DNA from: Arthrobacter sp. SW1
GTDB lineage: Bacteria; Actinomycetota; Actinomycetes; Actinomycetales; Micrococcaceae
DNA: 64,000 bases
Reading direction: 5' to 3'
Assembly: GCF_001766675.1 (NCBI RefSeq)
Contig: NZ_MJLT01000012.1
Span: forward strand, 327,286 to 391,285
Shown: positions 33,755 to 42,679 of the stretch, piece by piece
How the letters are laid out: every line of letters starts with the position of its first letter
Numbering within the stretch: position 1 is the first letter of the stretch
Translations under genes and position numbers: made by a program
Notes under the pieces: generated by a model
Seen by the model: only the letters and a program-made list of their open reading frames with translations
What the model was told of the DNA's origin: nothing
The model's database searches: none

Positions 33755-35350
33755 TCAGCAGCGGGTGCCGTCGGCGGGCACCTCACCATTCACGAAGTAA
33801 GCGTCGACGGCGTCCGCGACGCAGCTGTTCGAGCGGCCGTAGGCCGTGTGGCCTTCGCCCTCCCAGCTCAGGAGGACCGCGTTGCCGAGCTGCTTCCGCA
33901 TGGCCTCCGCCCACTGGTAGGGGGTGGCGGGGTCGCCGGTGGTCCCGATGACGACGATCGGTGCCTTGCCGCTGTACTCCGCGGGGCCGGGGGAGCCGAC
34001 AGCCTTGTGGGGCCAGTCCTTGCAGTTCAGTCCGCCGTAGGCGAAGTAGGGGCCGAAAGTGGGCGCCAGGGCGGTGAGCCGCTTCGCTTCGGCCCGCATG
34101 CCGGCGGTGTCGGTGACCATCGGGTAGTCGAGGCAGTTGATCGCGTTGAACGCGAAGCCGGTGTTGGACCTGTAGCTCCCATCCGGGTCACGGTCCGCCC
34201 CCATGTCGGCGATGCGCAGCATGAGGGAGACGTCCCCCTGGAACGCGGCGGTGAGTGCCTGGGTGAGGACCGGCCAGGAGGCGTCGTCGTACAGCGGCGT
34301 GTACAGGGCCGTGGCCATGGCGGGGCCGGTGACGAGGCGGCCGTCCTCGGCGGTTTCGGGGTTGGCGTCAACGGCGGCAACAAGTTCCTGGAGCTGCAGC
34401 ATGGCGTCATCAAGGCTGCCGGACATGGGGCAATCCGGGCCGTCCAGGCAATCCTGCACGTAGCGTCGCAGGGCTTTTTCGAAGGCCTCTACCTGCTCGG
34501 CCGTCATGTCCTCGTTGTTGAGGGACAGGTCCATGGCGCCGTCCAGCACCAGCCGCCCCACGTTGTCCGGGAACAGCTCCGCGTAGGTGGCGCCGAGCGA
34601 GGTCCCGTAGGAGTAGCCCAGGTAGTTGAGCTTGGTGTCGTTCAGGACGGCGCGCAGGATGTCCATGTCCTTGGCCGAGCTTTCGGTGTCGATGTGTGCC
34701 AGGGCGGGGCCGGACTTTTCAACACACTTGGCGATGATCGCCTTGTTGTCCTCAATGGCCGCCTGGATGCCTTCGTCCGTCTCATAGCGATACACCTTCT
34801 CCCGGGCGGCGTCGCGTTCGGCGTCGCTGAGGCAGGTCACCGGGGCGGAACGCTTCACGCCGCGCGGGTCGAAGCCCACCATGTCATAGCTGGCGCGCAG
34901 CTTCGCGGTGAAGCGGGTCCGGCCGGCGTCGCGGACGTAGTCGTAGCCGGAAGCGCCGGGTCCGCCCGGGTTCACCAGGATGGAGCCCTTTTTGCCGCTG
35001 CGGGAGGCATCCAGCCGGATCACGGCGATGGCGATGCTGCCGGCGTCGGGGTTGGCGTAATCCGTGGGCACCTTGATGTTGGCGCACTGGAAGCCGTCTT
35101 CGCACGTACTCCAGTCGACGTCCTGGGCGTAGAAGGATTCCAGGCCGTCCGGGGCGGACTCCAGGATGTCGGGGTTGCGTCCGCTGGCCTTGCCTGAGCC
35201 GGAGTTGCTCCCCTGGTTTCCGCCGAAGGGCGGCGAGAACACGCAGCCGCTCAGCAGCAGGCCCGCTGAAAGCAGCATGGCGACGGCGCCGGAAACCCCG
35301 CGCAGGCGGCTCCGGCGTGCGCGTCCGGGCCGGGGTGTGGCGGGGGTCAT
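33755..35350 (-). CDS. Secreted alpha/beta hydrolase, tripeptidyl aminopeptidase (TAP) type lipoprotein
   Basis: 531 residues. A signal peptide with lipobox LLLSGCVF near residue 33 anchors it outside the membrane. The alpha/beta-hydrolase nucleophile lies in GYSYGTSLG at about residue 247, and the oxyanion loop in NPGGPGASGYDYV. The C-terminal TAP-like domain (about 400-531) contains the aspartate in VIGTTGDPATPYQWA and the histidine in GEGHTAYG. Related proteins are Streptomyces tripeptidyl aminopeptidases and mycobacterial CaeA-type esterases. It probably trims peptides or esters outside the cell. It follows holB on the opposite order with a 31-base gap, but is a functionally unrelated neighbour. 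Confidence 0.9.
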   Translation of the reverse strand: MTPATPRPGRARRSRLRGVSGAVAMLLSAGLLLSGCVFSPPFGGNQGSNSGSGKASGRNPDILESAPDGLESFYAQDVDWSTCEDGFQCANIKVPTDYANPDAGSIAIAVIRLDASRSGKKGSILVNPGGPGASGYDYVRDAGRTRFTAKLRASYDMVGFDPRGVKRSAPVTCLSDAERDAAREKVYRYETDEGIQAAIEDNKAIIAKCVEKSGPALAHIDTESSAKDMDILRAVLNDTKLNYLGYSYGTSLGATYAELFPDNVGRLVLDGAMDLSLNNEDMTAEQVEAFEKALRRYVQDCLDGPDCPMSGSLDDAMLQLQELVAAVDANPETAEDGRLVTGPAMATALYTPLYDDASWPVLTQALTAAFQGDVSLMLRIADMGADRDPDGSYRSNTGFAFNAINCLDYPMVTDTAGMRAEAKRLTALAPTFGPYFAYGGLNCKDWPHKAVGSPGPAEYSGKAPIVVIGTTGDPATPYQWAEAMRKQLGNAVLLSWEGEGHTAYGRSNSCVADAVDAYFVNGEVPADGTRC

Positions 35351-35381
35351 GCGGGTCTCCTCAATGCTGCGCGGTTGCGGG

Positions 35382-36530
35382 CTACTGCTGGATCAGGCTG
35401 GTGGCCATGGACTCCACCGCGAGCAACGGGGCCACGTTGCTGGTGGTGATCCGGACCCGCGCCTTGTTGATGGCGTCCATCCGGGCCAGGGTGGTTTCCG
35501 GCGTGGAGTTGGCCGCGTAAGCTTCCAACTCGCTCCTGAGTTCAACGTTGACCAGCTCCACCGCGTTCCCGAGCTGGATCACCAGGACATCCCGGTAGAA
35601 GGAGAGCAGGTCCGTAAGCGTGCGGTCCAGGGAATCGGTGATGGACCGCTTGGCGCGGCGCTTCTGGTCGTCTTCCAGTTGCTTGATCTGGCTGCGCATG
35701 GCCGGCGGCAACGTCCCTGTTTCCGGTGCGCCCAGGGTGGCCAGCAGCGCGGCTTTCTCTGCGGCGTCGCGTTCCTCGTTGGAACTTGTGGCTTCGTCCG
35801 TGGCGATCTTCACCAGTTTTTCGGCCATCATCACGGCGGCGGTCACCCCGCGCAGCCCCAGCGGGAAACGGACCGTTTCCAGGCGCCGTTCCCGGGCTTC
35901 CGGGTCGCGGGCCAGGCGGCGGGCGATCCCCACATGGCTTTGCGCCGCGCGCGCCGCGCGTTCCGCGAGGGCGGGGTCGACGCCGTCGCGCCTCACCAGC
36001 AGGGCGGCCACGTCCGCGGGCGGGGGGAGCCGCAGCCCCACGGGGCGGCAGCGTGAGCGGATGGTGACCAGCACGTCCGCGGGGGAGGGCGCGCACAGCA
36101 TCCAGATGGTGCGGGGAGTGGGTTCCTCGATGGCTTTGAGGAGTACGTTGGTGGTGCGTTCGGCCATGCGGTCGGCGTCTTCGACGACGATGATCCGCCA
36201 CCGGCCCGACGACGGCCGGTCGCCGGCCTTGGCCACCAGCTGCCGTGCTTCCTCGATGGTGATGGTGACTTTCTCGGTGCGCACGAAGGTCACATCCGAA
36301 TGGGTCTCCGCCAGGATCGTGTGGCAGGACGCGCATTCGCCGCAGCCGCGCAGCGAGACATCGTCCTGTTCGCAGTTGAGCGCGGCAGCAAAAGCCTTCG
36401 CCGCATTGGAGCGGCCGGACCCCGGAGGGCCCGTGAACAGCCACGCGTGGGTCAGGCCATCACCCTGGGCGGCCTGCCGGAGCTGGGCAACTACCGGGGC
36501 CTGGCCTTGGAGATCGTCCCAAACCGTCAC
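35382..36530 (-). CDS. holB: DNA polymerase III subunit delta prime
   Basis: 382 residues. The AAA+ clamp-loader fold is seen with P-loop GPPGSGRSNAAKAF at about 34-47, in which arginine replaces the catalytic lysine, fitting the non-hydrolysing delta-prime role. A zinc cysteine cluster follows (NCEQDDVSLRGCGECASC), then the sensor segment RIIVVEDADRMAERTTNVLLKAIEEP. It helps load the sliding clamp at replication forks. Its ATG overlaps the tmk stop by 4 bases, the usual bacterial tmk-holB order. Confidence 0.95.
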   Translation of the reverse strand: MTVWDDLQGQAPVVAQLRQAAQGDGLTHAWLFTGPPGSGRSNAAKAFAAALNCEQDDVSLRGCGECASCHTILAETHSDVTFVRTEKVTITIEEARQLVAKAGDRPSSGRWRIIVVEDADRMAERTTNVLLKAIEEPTPRTIWMLCAPSPADVLVTIRSRCRPVGLRLPPPADVAALLVRRDGVDPALAERAARAAQSHVGIARRLARDPEARERRLETVRFPLGLRGVTAAVMMAEKLVKIATDEATSSNEERDAAEKAALLATLGAPETGTLPPAMRSQIKQLEDDQKRRAKRSITDSLDRTLTDLLSFYRDVLVIQLGNAVELVNVELRSELEAYAANSTPETTLARMDAINKARVRITTSNVAPLLAVESMATSLIQQ

Positions 36531-37186
36531 GGCTGGCCTCCGGGCACCGGCGCCGCCAGCAGCTGCCGGACCCGTTCCAGGATGCGCGCGGCAAGGTCCT
36601 CCACCGGCTCCTCGGCCGGCAGCACCAGGTACCGTTCCGGGGCGGCCGCGGCCAGGTCAAGGAAGGCGTGGCGGATGCGGGAATGGAAGTCGTCCGGCTC
36701 GGATTCGAGGCGGTCTTCCCCGGCATCGCCGGCAGTGCGGCGTTCGCGGCCTTCCTCCGGATGGACGTCCAGCAGCACGGTGAGGTCGGGTTCCAGGTTC
36801 TCGGTGGCCCATTCGTTGAGCCCGCGCACTTCGGCCGGGCCGAGCCCGCGCCCGGCCCCCTGGTACGCCACCGAGGAGTCGATGTAGCGGTCGGTGATCA
36901 CGACGGCGCCCTCCGCCAGGGCGGGCCGGATCACCTGGTGCGCGTGGGCGGCCCGGGAGGCAGCGAACATGAGTGCCTCGGTGCGGGGATCGATAATGCC
37001 GTGGCCGTGGTCCAGAACGAGGGACCGTAGTTTTTCGCCGATGGGGGTGCCGCCGGGCTCCCGGGTGCGCAGCACGGTGCGGCCGAGGGATTCGAGGGCC
37101 TCCGCCAGGCGGGCGGCCTGCGTGGACTTGCCCGCTCCGTCCCCGCCCTCGAAGGCGATGAAGATTCCTCGGCTCTGCGTAGTCAC
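36527..37186 (-). CDS. tmk: Thymidylate kinase
   Basis: 219 residues. It phosphorylates dTMP to dTDP with ATP in the cytosol. The P-loop is FEGGDGAGKSTQA at about 12-24, the dTMP-binding DRYIDSSVAYQG is near residue 102, and EPGGTPIGEKLR is near 44. The start is GTG at 37186; the longer ORF to 37402 runs into the divergent PLP gene and was rejected. It is translationally coupled to holB, whose ATG overlaps its stop. The intergenic region with the divergent PLP gene (97 bases) should hold both promoters. Confidence 0.95.
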   Translation of the reverse strand: MTTQSRGIFIAFEGGDGAGKSTQAARLAEALESLGRTVLRTREPGGTPIGEKLRSLVLDHGHGIIDPRTEALMFAASRAAHAHQVIRPALAEGAVVITDRYIDSSVAYQGAGRGLGPAEVRGLNEWATENLEPDLTVLLDVHPEEGRERRTAGDAGEDRLESEPDDFHSRIRHAFLDLAAAAPERYLVLPAEEPVEDLAARILERVRQLLAAPVPGGQP

Positions 37187-37283
37187 GGATCTAAGGTTAC
37201 AGAGGATCACTGACAGGAAAGTGACCGCCCGCCGGTCTGTAACGCTTTCCCCGGGTGCCGGGCACGGCCATACCCTTATAGCC

Positions 37284-38468
37284 ATGAGCCTTTTCCGAGA
37301 GCACGCAGCGGAGCTGTCCGCCGAAACCGTCGTGGTGGCTGCCGGCCGTCCGGACCGCGCACACGACGAAGCCGTCAACCCGCCGGTGGTCCTGTCGTCC
37401 ACCTATTACGGCACTGGTTCGCTCGGCGACGGCGACCGCGGCTACGGACGCTACGCCAACCCCACCTGGGAGCCTTTCGAGGAGGCGCTCGCCCAACTGG
37501 AGGGTGCGGAGCTCCCCGGCCTGTTGTACGCCTCAGGCCTCGCCGCCGTCAGTTCGGCGCTGTCCTTGCTTCCGGCGTCCGGAGTGCTGGTCATGCCCTC
37601 GCACAGCTACGCGGGTTCCCTCGTGATGGCCGGTGAACTGGCTGCCAAGGGCCACTTCGAGCTGCGCACCGTGGACATCACGGACACGGACGCCGTGAAG
37701 GCGCTCCTTGCTCCTGCGGACGGCAAGGCAGCCGACATGCTCTGGCTCGAAAGCCCCACCAACCCCATGCTCGGCATTGCGGATGTCCAGGCCCTTACGG
37801 ACGCCGCCCACGCGGCCGGGGCCATCGTCGTCACGGACAACACCTTCTCCACACCCCTGGTACAGCAGCCGCTCAGCCTGGGCTCCGACGTCGTCCTCCA
37901 CTCGGTGACCAAATACCTGGCCGGCCACTCCGACGTCGTCCTCGGGGCACTCGTCACCTCCAATCCGGAGATCCGCGCCGAACTGTTGCACCACCGCACC
38001 ATCCATGGCGGCATCGCGGGCCCCTTCGAAGCGTGGCTCGCCCTGCGCGGGCTGCGCACCCTGGCCCTGCGCGTGGAGCGCTCGCAGGCGTCGGCCGCCA
38101 CCCTGGCCCAGCGGCTCAAGGACCACCCCCGCGTGGAAAGCATCCGCTTCCCCGGCTTGCCGGACGATCCCGGGCACGAGCGCGCCAGGAAGCAGATGAA
38201 GGGCTTCGGGTCCATCGTGTGCATCCAGGTCTCCGGGGATGCCGCACGGAGCGGCGCCGAGGCCGCCGACGCACTGGTGAAGGCGCTGCGGCTCTGGCTG
38301 CCGGCCACCTCGCTGGGCGGTGTCGAGTCGCTGATTGAACGCCGACGCCGGCACACGGCCGAACCGGAAAGCGTTCCGGAGAACCTGGTCCGGATGAGCG
38401 TCGGAATCGAGAACGTCGAGGACCTGTGGGCCGACCTGGAGCAGGCGCTGGCCTCGCTGGACACCTAA
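37284..38468 (+). CDS. PLP-dependent Cys/Met metabolism enzyme, cystathionine gamma-synthase/lyase type
   Basis: 394 residues of the trans-sulfuration family. The PLP lysine lies in HSVTKYLAGHSD at about residue 210, the phosphate-cup sequence in SGLAAVSSAL, and the substrate-arginine region in YGRYANPTWEPFE. C-terminal LPATSLGGVESLIERR is typical of the family. Whether it makes or breaks cystathionine, or acts as homocysteine lyase, cannot be decided. The ATG at 37284 matches the usual family start. It diverges from tmk; the DUF2516 gene follows 17 bases later on the same strand. Confidence 0.9.
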   Translation: MSLFREHAAELSAETVVVAAGRPDRAHDEAVNPPVVLSSTYYGTGSLGDGDRGYGRYANPTWEPFEEALAQLEGAELPGLLYASGLAAVSSALSLLPASGVLVMPSHSYAGSLVMAGELAAKGHFELRTVDITDTDAVKALLAPADGKAADMLWLESPTNPMLGIADVQALTDAAHAAGAIVVTDNTFSTPLVQQPLSLGSDVVLHSVTKYLAGHSDVVLGALVTSNPEIRAELLHHRTIHGGIAGPFEAWLALRGLRTLALRVERSQASAATLAQRLKDHPRVESIRFPGLPDDPGHERARKQMKGFGSIVCIQVSGDAARSGAEAADALVKALRLWLPATSLGGVESLIERRRRHTAEPESVPENLVRMSVGIENVEDLWADLEQALASLDT

Positions 38469-38485
38469 CAAGTTAGGCTTAGCCT

Positions 38486-38836
38486 GTGGACGGAAAATTC
38501 TTGATCGGTACCATCCAGAACGGAATCTACTTCATTTTGGGGTTGATCGCGTTCGGGCTGGAATTGTGGGCACTGGTGGACTGCCTGCGCTACAAGCCCG
38601 CCCACTTTGAGGCGGCTTTCAAGCGCACCAAGACGTTCTGGCTTGCCATGACCGGTATTTCCGCTGCTATCGGCGCGTTCTCCGTCTTTGTCGGCGGGGG
38701 TGGGCTGGGACTGTTCGGCATCGCCGCCGTGACGGCCGCCAGCGTCTACCTTGCCGACGTCCGCCCGGCCCTCCGCGAGATCGGCAACAGCGGCCGCAGC
38801 CAAGGCCCGTACGGCCCCGGCCCCTACGGCTGGTAA
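38486..38836 (+). CDS. DUF2516-family membrane protein
   Basis: 116 residues, with three hydrophobic segments at about 8-32, 48-70 and 74-90, and a glycine/proline/tyrosine-rich tail (GPYGPGPYGW). This actinobacterial family has no assigned function. The GTG start lies 17 bases after the upstream stop, in the sequence TTAGGCTTAGCCTGTGG, where ribosome-site pairing is weak, so it may depend on readthrough from the PLP gene. Confidence 0.8.
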   Translation: MDGKFLIGTIQNGIYFILGLIAFGLELWALVDCLRYKPAHFEAAFKRTKTFWLAMTGISAAIGAFSVFVGGGGLGLFGIAAVTAASVYLADVRPALREIGNSGRSQGPYGPGPYGW

Positions 38837-38868
38837 ACCTACCCGCGCGGGATTAGCCCGGCGAAAGC

Positions 38869-39681
38869 TCAGGCCGGCGCCACCGCCATCCAATCCACAG
38901 TCAGCTCGCCCAGGCGCCAGCGTGCCGGGCCGTCCTGCACCGGCCAGCCGGCGTCGCGCAAGGAGATGCACATCGCGGTCCAGCGCTGCCGCTTGCCGAA
39001 AGATTCCATGGGCGCCGCGGCCAGCCACGCCTGGTCCATCGCCTGCAGGAAGGCGTAAATCCGTTCGCCGGGCACATTGCGGTGGATGAGGGCCTTGGGC
39101 AGCCGTTCCGCGAGCTCGGAAGGCAGTTCGAAGCTGCCGAAGCGCGCCGAAAAGCTCAGGCTGAGCGGCCCGCCCGCGCCCAGCGCAACCCAGGTCATGC
39201 GCCGGCCGATTTCGTCGCAGGTGCCGTCGATGAACAGCCCGCCCGGTGCCAGCCGCGCACACACCAGTTCCCAGATTGAGGCTACATCGGCTTCTTCGTA
39301 CTGTCGCAGCACGTTGAACGCGCGCACGATCACCGGCTTCCCTGGCACGGGCATCTCGAAGCCGCCCAGATGGAAACTCAGCCCGGGCCGCTCCAGGTCC
39401 TTGGCCACGCGTACTCGCTCCGGCTCGATTTCGATCCCGCATACCCGCACGTCCGGCCGCACGGCCTGCAGCCGTTCGAAGAGTTCGACGGCGGTGGCCG
39501 GCGAGGCGCCATAGCCCAGGTCCACCACCAAAGGGTCGACGGCGGCGCGGAGCCGCCAGGCCTGCGGGCCCGCCAGCCAGCGGTCCAGGCGTCGCATGCG
39601 GTTGGGATTGGTGGTGCCGCGGGTGATGTTGCCGACGGGTTTGCCGCGCTTGCCTGTTACCCGTTCCGCTTTCTGAACCAC
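38869..39681 (-). CDS. Class I SAM-dependent methyltransferase
   Basis: 270 residues. A Rossmann methyltransferase core starts with the SAM motif [16 protein letters not shown] at about 51-66; motif II is seen as [13 protein letters not shown] and motif IV region as [14 protein letters not shown]. The N-terminal ~40 residues are basic ([20 protein letters not shown]), which may suggest nucleic-acid contact. The substrate is unknown. The start is GTG at 39681. A 22-bp inverted repeat lies just upstream. Confidence 0.85.
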   Translation of the reverse strand: MVQKAERVTGKRGKPVGNITRGTTNPNRMRRLDRWLAGPQAWRLRAAVDPLVVDLGYGASPATAVELFERLQAVRPDVRVCGIEIEPERVRVAKDLERPGLSFHLGGFEMPVPGKPVIVRAFNVLRQYEEADVASIWELVCARLAPGGLFIDGTCDEIGRRMTWVALGAGGPLSLSFSARFGSFELPSELAERLPKALIHRNVPGERIYAFLQAMDQAWLAAAPMESFGKRQRWTAMCISLRDAGWPVQDGPARWRLGELTVDWMAVAPA

Positions 39682-39703
39682 GGCCCCACCTTATCCTGCG
39701 ACG

Positions 39704-39756
39704 CGGGGTCACTTACGGCCCATGTTGGGGACAAACATGGGCCGTAAGTGACCCCG
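39704..39756. repeat. Inverted repeat with 22-bp perfect arms between divergent genes
   Basis: Arm 39704-39725 (CGGGGTCACTTACGGCCCATGT minus its ends) is exactly complementary to 39735-39756 around the 9-base loop TGGGGACAA. Both flanking genes start away from it, so it cannot be a normal terminator of either. It looks like a REP-type palindromic unit or a dispersed repeat; other copies would have to be sought elsewhere in the genome. Confidence 0.8.
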
Positions 39757-39812
39757 TGTTGGGCTTCGTAACGACCGGTAACGCCCGGAGCCGCTCCGAT
39801 AGGATGTGGACC

Positions 39813-40559
39813 ATGACTTACAAGCTGATTCTGCTGCGCCATGGCCACAGCGAATGGAACGCCAAGAACCTGTTCACCGGCTGGGTGGACGTCGACCTGA
39901 ACGACCAAGGCCGTGCGGAAGCAGCCCGCGGTGGAGAGCTCCTGGTTGAGAACAACGTTCTCCCGGACATCCTCTATACCTCCCTGCTCAAGCGTGCGAT
40001 CAACACCGCCAACATCGCCCTGGACAAGGCTGACCGCGGCTGGATCCCGGTCAAGCGCGACTGGCGCCTCAACGAGCGCCACTACGGTGCGCTGCAGGGC
40101 AAGGACAAGGCCCAGACCCTCGCCGAGTTCGGTGAAGAGCAGTTCATGGAATGGCGCCGCAGCTACGACACCCCGCCGCCCGCCCTCGCCGATGACAGCG
40201 AATTCTCGCAGGTCAACGATCCCCGCTACGCGGACCTCGGCGATGAGCTGCCGCGCACCGAATGCCTCAAGGACGTCCTGGTCCGCCTCCTGCCGTACTG
40301 GGAATCTGACATCAAGGAAGACCTCAAGGCCGGCAAGACCGTCCTGGTCACCGCGCACGGCAACTCCCTGCGCGCACTGGTCAAGCACCTCGACGGCATC
40401 AGCGATGACGACATCGCCGGCCTGAACATCCCCACCGGCATCCCGCTGGTGTACGAACTGGACGAGGACTTCCAGCCGATCAACCGCGGCGGCACCTACC
40501 TCGACCCCGAGGCCGCAGCCGAGTCCATCAAGGCTGTTGCCGCCCAGGGCAAAAAGTAA
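39813..40559 (+). CDS. gpmA: 2,3-bisphosphoglycerate-dependent phosphoglycerate mutase
   Basis: 248 residues, the usual length of the cofactor-dependent mutase. The catalytic phosphohistidine is in [10 protein letters not shown] near residue 10; the second histidine is in [15 protein letters not shown] near 184; and [10 protein letters not shown] contains the conserved glutamine. It interconverts 3- and 2-phosphoglycerate in glycolysis and gluconeogenesis. The ATG at 39813 is the family start. It is followed by an unusually strong palindrome at 40565. Confidence 0.96.
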   Translation: MTYKLILLRHGHSEWNAKNLFTGWVDVDLNDQGRAEAARGGELLVENNVLPDILYTSLLKRAINTANIALDKADRGWIPVKRDWRLNERHYGALQGKDKAQTLAEFGEEQFMEWRRSYDTPPPALADDSEFSQVNDPRYADLGDELPRTECLKDVLVRLLPYWESDIKEDLKAGKTVLVTAHGNSLRALVKHLDGISDDDIAGLNIPTGIPLVYELDEDFQPINRGGTYLDPEAAAESIKAVAAQGKK

Positions 40560-40564
40560 ACGAA

Positions 40565-40606
40565 CGACGCCGGCCGCTCACCTTGCAAGGTGAGCGGCCG
40601 GCGTCG
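40565..40606. terminator. Perfect 42-bp palindrome, bidirectional terminator
   Basis: CGACGCCGGCCGCTCACCTTG is followed directly by its exact reverse complement, between the convergent gpmA and phoU stops. The hairpin loop must open the central bases. A GTTTAAG tail follows on the plus strand. Confidence 0.85.
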
Positions 40607-40623
40607 ACGTTTAAGCAGAAGTC

Positions 40624-41277
40624 CTAGAAGCCTTCAGGCTGCCATTCGCCGGTCACGAGGTAGCTGACCTTGCGGGCGACGGACACGCCGTGGTCGGCGA
40701 AGCGTTCGAAGTAGCGGCTCGCCAGGGCGACGTCCACGGTGGTCGACGGCGCTTCTTTCCACGCGGGATCGGCGATGCTCTTGAAGACGCTCAGGTGGAG
40801 GTCGTCGAGGGCGATGTTCAGCTTGAGGATGTCCCGGGCGACCTCGAGGTCGCGGGTCTCCAGGAGCCGGGTGACCTTGAGGCTGATTTCGAGGTCGATC
40901 TGCGCCATTTCCTTGAAGGTGGCCGTCAGGGACTCCGGAATGACGGTGGCCGGGAAGCGCAGGCGGGCCAGCTGGGCCACGTGGCGGGCGAGGTCGCCCA
41001 TGCGCTCGAGCGAGGCACTCATCCGCAGCGAACCCACGATCATGCGCAGGTCGCTGGCCACCGGTCCCTGCAGGGCAAGGATTTCGATGGCGCGCTCGTC
41101 CAGGCTGTTCTGCAGGAAGTCGATCCGGGCATCGGCCGCGATGACTTCCTGGGCGAGGTCGACGTCGGCGCCTTCGAACGCCGTGGTTGCGTTCCTGATC
41201 GCCTCCGTGACCAGCTTTGAGATCTCGATGAGGTCTTCGCCTACCTGGGCGAGTTCCTCCTGAAAAACCTTGCGCAC
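40624..41277 (-). CDS. phoU: Phosphate signalling protein PhoU
   Basis: 217 residues, two three-helix PhoU bundles with the metal-contact motifs SLERMGDLARHVAQ in repeat 1 and YFERFADHGVSVARK in repeat 2. PhoU reports phosphate transport by PstSCAB to the SenX3-type kinase and damps phosphate-starvation signalling. The start is GTG at 41277; the ORF to 41382 would add an unrelated leader. It diverges from senX3-regX3 with a PHO-box-like array between, so phosphate-dependent autoregulation is likely. Confidence 0.95.
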   Translation of the reverse strand: MRKVFQEELAQVGEDLIEISKLVTEAIRNATTAFEGADVDLAQEVIAADARIDFLQNSLDERAIEILALQGPVASDLRMIVGSLRMSASLERMGDLARHVAQLARLRFPATVIPESLTATFKEMAQIDLEISLKVTRLLETRDLEVARDILKLNIALDDLHLSVFKSIADPAWKEAPSTTVDVALASRYFERFADHGVSVARKVSYLVTGEWQPEGF

Positions 41278-41361
41278 GTGGCGTCCTCTCTCTGTAACAT
41301 CGCTGCAGTGCCGCATTTTCTGCGCGCTGCCGTCAGTGGTCCAACCAGCAAGAGTGGCAGC

Positions 41362-41405
41362 GCCCGGTGAACGGTCGCGCATCTTTAGATGAACGTTAGT
41401 TGAAC
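41362..41405 (-). promoter_or_regulatory. PHO-box-like array of 11-nt direct repeats
   Basis: Read on the minus strand, four consecutive 11-mers are GTTCAACTAAC (41405-41395), GTTCATCTAAA (41394-41384), GATGCGCGACC (41383-41373) and GTTCACCGGGC (41372-41362). Three of four begin with GTTCA in exact 11-base register, the pattern of PhoP/RegX3 boxes in Streptomyces and mycobacteria. It lies between phoU and senX3-regX3, 85-128 bases upstream of phoU. Confidence 0.7.
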
Positions 41406-41464
41406 CGGGCCTGTTTGGCTGCCTAACCCCGGATCGCCGTGTTTTGAACGCCTATGCTGGATTC

Positions 41465-42679
41465 GTGGATCCAGTGCTCGTCGGTGTCATCGCAGGCCTT
41501 ATCGGCTTGTCCTGTGGTGTGTTGGGCGTGCTCGCGTTCAGGCTGAGCGAACGGCAGCGCACCATCACCGATGTCGACGTCGATGAGCCGCTCCTGCCTG
41601 AAGGCGCCGCGGAAGTCCTTTCCGTCGTCGGGCGCGCCTTTGTGGTGGTTGACGCGATCGACGGCGTGGTCCGCGCAAGTCCCGCCGCGTACGCCTACGG
41701 CCTGGTGCGCGGGCACACCGTGGTCCACAAGCAACTGCTGGACATGACGGCGAAGGTCCGCCGGGACGGCGTGATCCTCGAAGAAACCCTCGAACTTCCC
41801 CGCGGCCCCATGGGCAAGGGAAGCATCGTGGTGCAGGTCAGGGCCGCCATGCTCGGGTGGGAGTACATCGTGCTGCTGGCCGATGACCGCACTGAGATCA
41901 CCCGCACCGAGGAAATCCGCAACGACTTCGTCGCCAACGTCTCGCACGAACTCAAGACCCCGGTAGGCGCCATCTCCCTCCTGGCGGAGGCCCTTGAAGC
42001 GAGCCCGGATGACGAGGAAGCGGTCCGCCGCTTTGCCCGGCGCATGCACAAGGAATCCGGCCGCCTGGCCGCGCTGGTGCAGGACATCATCGAACTTTCC
42101 CGGCTGCAGGGCGCCAACGTGGCGCAGCAAGGGCATGCCGTGGACATCAACAGCGTGGTGGCCGAGGCCGTGGACCGCTCCCAGCTGCCGGCCGAAAGCA
42201 AGAACATCACCATCGTGGTCGGCGGACGCAGCGACTCCCAGGTCTTCGGCGACCAGGACCTCCTCGTCACCGCACTGCGCAACCTCATCGACAACGCCAT
42301 CCGCTACTCGCCGGAAAACACCCGCGTCGGCGTCGGCGTCCGCACCAAGGAAGGCGTCGTCGCCATCTCGGTGACGGACCAGGGCGAGGGCATCGGCCCC
42401 GAGGAACAGGACCGGGTCTTCGAACGCTTCTACCGCGTGGACGCCGCCCGCTCCCGCCAGACCGGCGGCACCGGCCTCGGCCTGAGCATCGTCAAGCACG
42501 TGGTGTCCAACCACGGCGGCGAGGTCACCCTGTGGTCCCAGCCGGGCCAGGGATCGACGTTCACCATCCGGCTGCCTGAGCTTGAAGGCCAGGAAGCCGA
42601 CGACGCCGGAGCGGCACCGCGCGGCGCGATTCAGACCGCGGGCGCGGCCAGCGCCCATGAGCAAGGAGCAAGTGCTTGA
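41465..42679 (+). CDS. senX3: Sensor histidine kinase SenX3 (PhoR-type)
   Basis: 404 residues. A short N-terminal membrane segment (VGVIAGLIGLSCGVLGVLA) precedes a PAS-like domain (about 48-145), then the dimerisation domain with phospho-acceptor histidine in NVSHELKTPVG at about 161, and the ATPase domain with N-box LIDNAIRYS, DQGEGIG and GTGLGLSI. It phosphorylates RegX3 in response to phosphate limitation, restrained by PhoU. The start is GTG at 41465, seven codons inside a TTG-begun frame. Its stop overlaps the regX3 start, so the two are coupled. Confidence 0.95.
   Translation: MDPVLVGVIAGLIGLSCGVLGVLAFRLSERQRTITDVDVDEPLLPEGAAEVLSVVGRAFVVVDAIDGVVRASPAAYAYGLVRGHTVVHKQLLDMTAKVRRDGVILEETLELPRGPMGKGSIVVQVRAAMLGWEYIVLLADDRTEITRTEEIRNDFVANVSHELKTPVGAISLLAEALEASPDDEEAVRRFARRMHKESGRLAALVQDIIELSRLQGANVAQQGHAVDINSVVAEAVDRSQLPAESKNITIVVGGRSDSQVFGDQDLLVTALRNLIDNAIRYSPENTRVGVGVRTKEGVVAISVTDQGEGIGPEEQDRVFERFYRVDAARSRQTGGTGLGLSIVKHVVSNHGGEVTLWSQPGQGSTFTIRLPELEGQEADDAGAAPRGAIQTAGAASAHEQGASA

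Noticed and set aside
38471..38489. Iron-box-like TTAGGCTTAGCCT before the DUF2516 gene
   Set aside because: Only about half of the 19 positions match the DtxR/IdeR consensus and the flanks do not pair; it overlaps the start codon by chance.
39704..39756. Reading the long inverted repeat as a terminator
   Set aside because: Both flanking genes start facing away from it, so there is no transcript end for it to serve.
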